Assembly (NCBI GenBank): GCA_964495085.1 | Contig: CAZBUK010000015.1 | Location: 1-58,913, forward strand | Length of the DNA: 58,913 nt | Direction of reading: 5' to 3' | Source: CAZBUK01 sp964495085 | Lineage (GTDB): Bacteria > Bacteroidota > Ignavibacteria > T3Sed10-11 | Shown: positions 55,278 to 58,913 of the stretch, piece after piece | Numbering within the stretch: the first letter of the stretch is position 1 | How the letters are laid out: the number at the start of each line of letters is the position of its first letter | Position numbers and translations under genes: made by a program | Notes under the pieces: generated by a model | What the model was told of the DNA's origin: nothing | Seen by the model: the letters and a program-made list of their open reading frames with translations, nothing else | Database searches by the model: none

Positions 55278-55456
55278 GAAAAATAATGAGAGAAATTAAA
55301 TCGCACGGTTCGATCATCGGAGAATTCTGGGCATACATGCGCGAACGGAAAAAATGGTGGCTGCTTCCAATCATCGTCGTTCTGGTTCTTGTGGGCTTCC
55401 TGGTGGTGGTAACGCACGGGTCGGCTTTGGCTCCATTCATCTACACGATCTTCTGA
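55274..55456 (+). CDS. DUF5989 family small membrane protein
   Basis: 60 residues from ATG 55274, with GGAG about 9 bases upstream, overlapping the carbamoyltransferase stop by four bases. It shows the DUF5989 pattern: EFWAYMRERKKWWLLPI followed by one membrane helix (about residues 28-48) and a conserved end HGSALAPFIYTIF. It is nearly always found next to SxtJ and a carbamoyltransferase; I know this from general genome context. Function unknown. Confidence 0.85.
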   Translation: MRKIMREIKSHGSIIGEFWAYMRERKKWWLLPIIVVLVLVGFLVVVTHGSALAPFIYTIF

Positions 55457-55576
55457 TCCGGTAATAGAGGGTGTTACGAGTTTGAAATTCAGCTGAGGAC
55501 AACGGGCGGTACAGGGTTCCGTCGCTCAGGGTAATTGCTGCGATCCGTAAATATAAAGTTATAGAGGAGATGTAAA

Positions 55577-56251
55577 ATGCATCTATGGATAGCCGGTTCT
55601 GTCGAGGAAGTACTCATGGCTTCCCGAACCGGTTTGGTGGATGCGATCGTAACGAATCCCACCGTGATTGCAAAATGGACGGGGGACGGCCGCTCGCTTG
55701 AGGAGGTTGCAGGTTACGTTTGCGGGCGATCCGATCTCCCGCTCTATATACAGCTTCGCGGCCCGGATACTGCGACCTTTCTTGGTGAAGCCGAGCATCT
55801 GAAATCCGTCTCGCCGCGCATAGTCCCGAAGCTTCCGGCAACCCTGGACGGATTACAGGCAGTGAGTCGGCTTGAAAAACGCGGAATACCGACCCTGGTC
55901 ACCACCGTATGTTCCCTCAATCAGGCATATGCGGCGGCGGCGGCGAATGCTTCGGCGATATGTCCCTATATCGGAAGACTGAACGAAAGCGGAACCGATG
56001 CCTTCGAGCTGATTCGATTGATCGCCGAAATGTACCGCAGACAGGCCGTGCCGACGGTGATCGTACCGGCAAGCGTCCGGTCGGCGGAGGACATGACGCA
56101 GACACTTCGTTCAGGAGCTCACGGGGTGATAGTATTCTACGATCTGTTCCTGAGCGTATTCGAAAACGATGTTATGCGAAAATCCCTTGAGGGATTTGAG
56201 ATTGATTGGAAGGGGATTCCATACAGGGGTCGTGGCGGTGCCGATTTCTGA
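55577..56251 (+). CDS. Transaldolase/fructose-6-phosphate aldolase-like protein
   Basis: A 224-residue FSA-type aldolase, close to the length of E. coli FsaA. The Schiff-base lysine is K85 in VPKLPATLDG, at the same position as in FsaA. IVTNPTVIAKW, GIPTLVTTVCSLNQAYAAA and ICPYIGRLNESG match the family. The N-terminal Asp of the family (Asp6 in FsaA) is Ala here (MHLWIAG), so the proton-transfer step or substrate may differ. It would cleave or form ketose phosphates in the cytosol. It is the first gene of a module with a divergent pyranase and kinase. Confidence 0.8.
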   Translation: MHLWIAGSVEEVLMASRTGLVDAIVTNPTVIAKWTGDGRSLEEVAGYVCGRSDLPLYIQLRGPDTATFLGEAEHLKSVSPRIVPKLPATLDGLQAVSRLEKRGIPTLVTTVCSLNQAYAAAAANASAICPYIGRLNESGTDAFELIRLIAEMYRRQAVPTVIVPASVRSAEDMTQTLRSGAHGVIVFYDLFLSVFENDVMRKSLEGFEIDWKGIPYRGRGGADF

Positions 56252-56365
56252 AAATTTATACGACCCCACTACCGCCGCAATCCGGGAGACGAAATGCAGA
56301 GGTCGGAGGTCAAAAGTCTGAATTCAGAGAACAGATATCATTTGGAAACTTTTCATGGAGAGGAT

Positions 56366-56839
56366 ATGAAAAAAGGATTGCTCCTGAATCAGGGAGTCAA
56401 TGAAGTTATCGCCTCGATGGGGCATGGAGATAAGCTCCTTGTATGCGACGCGGGTTTTCCGATTCCGCGCGAAGCATGGCGAATCGATCTCGCAATATCG
56501 AGAGACTTTCCCGACCTGACTCCGTTTCTGAGAGTTCTCATGGAAGATTTCGTTGCGGAGAAAGTGATATTCGGCGAGGAGGTTCGCGATTATAACAATC
56601 CCCTGTACGACGAACTGCTCGATATCTTCAAAGGGGTAGAGATCGAACTGGTCCCCCATGCAAGGATTATCGGTGAGATGAAACACGAGGCGAAAGCGAT
56701 CATCCGGACGGGAGCGTTTAATCCATGGGGCAATATCGTAATCGTATCTTCACCCGATGTTCCGAAATGGTTCGAGCGCGAGGGTACAAAGATCCCGGCA
56801 TGGTATGAAGAACGCGTAACGGGGAGGACGAAACTATGA
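56366..56839 (+). CDS. RbsD/FucU-family sugar mutarotase, divergent copy
   Basis: 157 residues from ATG 56366, with GGAGAGG just upstream. H20 and D28 in MGHGDKLLVCDAG and H98 in VPHARIIGEM are kept, but the Tyr of the family pair (PYAN) is Trp in NPWGNIVIV. The C-terminus is about 25 residues longer than in the canonical copy at 29042, with DVPKWFEREGTKIPAWYEER. The last residue overlaps the kinase start by four bases (ATGA). It probably interconverts ring forms of a sugar other than ribose. Confidence 0.82.
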   Translation: MKKGLLLNQGVNEVIASMGHGDKLLVCDAGFPIPREAWRIDLAISRDFPDLTPFLRVLMEDFVAEKVIFGEEVRDYNNPLYDELLDIFKGVEIELVPHARIIGEMKHEAKAIIRTGAFNPWGNIVIVSSPDVPKWFEREGTKIPAWYEERVTGRTKL

Positions 56840-57759
56840 ATACCGGTCCCGTCGTCACCATACTTGCCAGCTATATCACAGAAATAATATTCCGTGTCCC
56901 GAGGCTTATGAAGCTTGGTGAAACCATCGAAGGCGGCGTCGAGACAGGGTACGGAGGGAAAGGATTTAATATGGCGATCGGTTGTAAACGGGCCGGCGCC
57001 GGTGTGAACGTCATTATGAAGGTCGGCGGCGATTTCTACGGCGAAAATGCGATACGGCTGCTCGAAGCTGAAGGGATCGATACCCGGTACGTGCACCGGG
57101 ATAAGAACAGGCCGTCGGGTGCAGGCGTGGTATTGCTGCTTCCAAACGGTCAGAACGCGATCGTCATCGATTCCGGTGCGAACACTGGATTGACGGTAGA
57201 AGAGGTCGAGTCATACGCAGATGTGATACGTAATTCCGACGTCGTTATGGCTCCGCTCGAAATGCCCGTAGATGCGGTTACGCGTGCGTTCGAAATCGCC
57301 CGGGAAGCGGGAAAGAAAACCGTATTAAATCCTGCACCTGCTCCGCAAGGGCGTCTCCCCGGGAATCTCCTCAAAGTTACATCGGTCGTTACACCGAACG
57401 AGACCGAAGCCGAAACGATAACGGGTGTCGTCCTCGAAAGCCACAATTGCACGCGCGCTGCGGGAGAACGGCTTCTGGAGACCGGTCCGAATGCGGTGGT
57501 CATCACGCTCGGCGAACACGGTATGTATTATACCGACGGCTACGAGTACGGGTTCATACATGCTCCCGACGTCCCCGTCGTAGATACAACGGGAGCCGGA
57601 GACGCCTTCAATGCCGGACTCGCCGTTGCACTTGCACGCGGGAATACGCTGCACGATGCCGTCGAATTCGGCGGCAGGGTTGCCGCTCTGAAAGTAATGA
57701 AGAAAGGGACCTCGCAAGCTATGCCGACACTTTCCGAGATCGAACGGATGACGTTTTGA
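56836..57759 (+). CDS. PfkB-family carbohydrate kinase, divergent from ribokinase
   Basis: A 307-residue ribokinase-like protein. The GGKGFNMAIGCKRAGA and DTTGAGDAFNAGLAV signatures (ATP-binding and catalytic Asp) are intact. In the N-terminal sugar-binding strand, the N14/D16 pair of true ribokinase (GSANMD in the window's first copy) is Ile14/Glu16 (LASYITE). Thus it likely phosphorylates another sugar. Translation is coupled to the mutarotase gene (ATGA overlap), and TTGA overlaps the next gene. Confidence 0.85.
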   Translation: MNTGPVVTILASYITEIIFRVPRLMKLGETIEGGVETGYGGKGFNMAIGCKRAGAGVNVIMKVGGDFYGENAIRLLEAEGIDTRYVHRDKNRPSGAGVVLLLPNGQNAIVIDSGANTGLTVEEVESYADVIRNSDVVMAPLEMPVDAVTRAFEIAREAGKKTVLNPAPAPQGRLPGNLLKVTSVVTPNETEAETITGVVLESHNCTRAAGERLLETGPNAVVITLGEHGMYYTDGYEYGFIHAPDVPVVDTTGAGDAFNAGLAVALARGNTLHDAVEFGGRVAALKVMKKGTSQAMPTLSEIERMTF

Positions 57760-58913
57760 ATGATAGGCTGGAAAACAGATTCGACTCCTCTTCGGCTGTT
57801 ACACCGCAGGATCATACCTATTGGGATACCACATTGCAACAGAATATCGAACACAGATTCAGGAAGATTCATCTCGACTTCCACACGCCCGCATGGGTCG
57901 AAGGTGTGGGAGAAAAATTCGATAAACAAAACTTTGCCCGCACGTTGCTCCAAGCGAACGTAGACAACATCTGCGTTTTCGCAAAGTGCTGTCACGGATT
58001 ATCGTATTACGACACGAATGTCGGAGTGAAACATCCGCACCTCCGATTCGATCTGCTCGGGGAAGCGGTCGGAGCGCTCCGCGGTGCGGATATGAAGGTG
58101 AGTATTTATTACAGCGTCGTTTGGGACGATCTCATCGTAGATCGTCACGAGGAATGGGCTCAGCGGGATGCGGACGGAAACCCGAGATTCGGGTATGGCC
58201 GTCTCTGGCGAACGGTCTGCGTTAATAGTCCATACGCCGATACGTATCTCCTTCCCCAGGTCAAAGAGATCGTTGAAGGATATAATCCCGACGAATTATG
58301 GTTCGATATGGTCTGGGTCGTCGACGAGGAATGCTTCTGCGGCTACTGCAGGGCGAAAATGATCGAACTGAACCTCGATCCCGGGAACCGAGAGAACCGG
58401 AGAACCTTTTCCGATTGGACCGACGAACATTTTATCGGAAAGGTGAGCGGTTATATAAAAAAACTCAACCCGGACGTCCGTGTCACCTACAATAACTGCG
58501 TGAGGATCGGTGCGAGGAGGAAGATTCCTCATATGCATGTGTTCGAAATAGAATCTCTCCCTCATGCCTGGGGATATTGGTATTTTCCTCTGTACGCGAG
58601 ATATCTGCGGACGCTCGGAATCCCCGTAAAGGGAATGACCTGCCGGTTCCATAAGTTCTGGGGGGATTTTGGGAGTTTGAAACCGGTTCCGCAGATGCAA
58701 TTTGAAGCGGCGACAATGCTTGCTCAGGGGGCAGGGTGCGTTATCGGTGATCAGCTGGATCCGAGCGGCGTGCTGGAGCCGGATGCGTATGCCAACATCG
58801 GCGAGGTTTTCGGATTTATCAAGGAAAGAGAAGAATACAGCAGAGGCTGGAAGGCGGTAACCGAAGTCGGATTGTTCGCCTTGTTCGACACGTTCGGAAG
58901 CATCGGACCGATT
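57756..58913 (+). CDS. GHL6-type glycosyl hydrolase, cut off by the window end
   Basis: An open frame of 386 codons from TTG 57756 (overlapping the kinase stop by four bases) to the last base, with no stop codon reached, so the C-terminus is missing. TTG 57825 is an alternative start. The barrel start reads IHLDFHTPAWVEGVGEKFD, then ICVFAKCCHGLSYYDTNVGV, KVSIYYSVVWDDL, DELWFDMVWVVDEECFCGYC and GQGAGCVIGDQLDPSG-like text near the end. These match hypothetical glycosyl hydrolase family GHL6, related to fucosidase-like proteins; the DMVW aspartate is a candidate nucleophile. No signal peptide is evident, so it acts in the cytosol. Confidence 0.75.
   Translation, partial: MNDRLENRFDSSSAVTPQDHTYWDTTLQQNIEHRFRKIHLDFHTPAWVEGVGEKFDKQNFARTLLQANVDNICVFAKCCHGLSYYDTNVGVKHPHLRFDLLGEAVGALRGADMKVSIYYSVVWDDLIVDRHEEWAQRDADGNPRFGYGRLWRTVCVNSPYADTYLLPQVKEIVEGYNPDELWFDMVWVVDEECFCGYCRAKMIELNLDPGNRENRRTFSDWTDEHFIGKVSGYIKKLNPDVRVTYNNCVRIGARRKIPHMHVFEIESLPHAWGYWYFPLYARYLRTLGIPVKGMTCRFHKFWGDFGSLKPVPQMQFEAATMLAQGAGCVIGDQLDPSGVLEPDAYANIGEVFGFIKEREEYSRGWKAVTEVGLFALFDTFGSIGPI

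Noticed and set aside
1..58913. tRNA, rRNA and CRISPR arrays
   Set aside because: No cloverleaf-like or rRNA-like sequence and no regularly spaced direct repeats were seen by eye. A tool search could still find a short RNA.

Overview
The window is a metabolic region from an uncultured or little-studied bacterium of the FCB superphylum (Ignavibacteria, KSB1 and Marinimicrobia-like lineages are the best guesses). Two secreted proteins end in the T9SS type A sorting domain, which contains the NYPNPFNP motif. A PorV/PorQ-like outer-membrane protein and a TonB-dependent receptor with a carboxypeptidase-regulatory-like N-terminus are also encoded. Twin-arginine signals occur on two xylanases. I see no rRNA, tRNA, CRISPR array, transposase or phage gene. 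There is no gene-free stretch longer than 300 bases. A 10-N assembly gap lies at 10537-10546.

Region 1 (1-9.8 kb) is mostly housekeeping and transport. It holds an ICMT-like membrane methyltransferase, an NAD-type isocitrate dehydrogenase, a tRNA-dihydrouridine synthase, a PAP2-like membrane protein, and a TauE/SafE exporter with an SLC13/RCK transporter on the minus strand. A second SLC13/RCK transporter diverges from the first, followed by a class A beta-lactamase-like serine hydrolase and a VanX-type D-Ala-D-Ala dipeptidase. From 6.27 kb to the end every gene is on the plus strand.

Region 2 (9.8-24.6 kb) is regulation, uptake and envelope. A LacI-family repressor gene carries a near-perfect 20-bp palindrome just downstream of its own promoter. 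A 16/20-identical copy lies upstream of the next operon, which encodes a lipoprotein of unknown function, a sugar-binding protein and two permeases. Next come a secreted tandem CBM9-like protein with a T9SS tail, a medium-chain dehydrogenase, a TonB-dependent receptor, a large secreted protein and a PorV-like protein.

Region 3 (24.7-50.8 kb) is a hemicellulose and plant-glycan degradation and catabolism locus. It encodes a GH106-like enzyme, ribokinase plus D-ribose pyranase, an aldo/keto reductase, a GH39-like lipoprotein, an AllA-like cupin, a DUF6259-like protein, a Gfo/Idh/MocA oxidoreductase, a TIM-barrel sugar isomerase, a GH42, an MFS transporter, three GH10 paralogues, a membrane-anchored SGNH-TPR protein, a zinc-site UROD/MtaA-like methyltransferase and a T9SS-exported GH13. 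Polymers are probably cut outside or in the periplasm, the products imported by the ABC or MFS transporter, and the sugars finished inside by the intracellular hydrolases, oxidoreductases, isomerase and kinases.

Region 4 (50.9-58.9 kb) holds a sugar epimerase/dehydratase-like protein overlapping a cupin phosphomannose-isomerase-like gene. Then comes a tight SxtJ - carbamoyltransferase - DUF5989 module. A second sugar module follows: an FSA-like aldolase, a divergent RbsD and a divergent PfkB kinase, joined to a GHL6-type glycosyl hydrolase that runs off the window. The most novel-looking points are this second module, whose ribose-contacting residues have changed, and the carbamoylation module.
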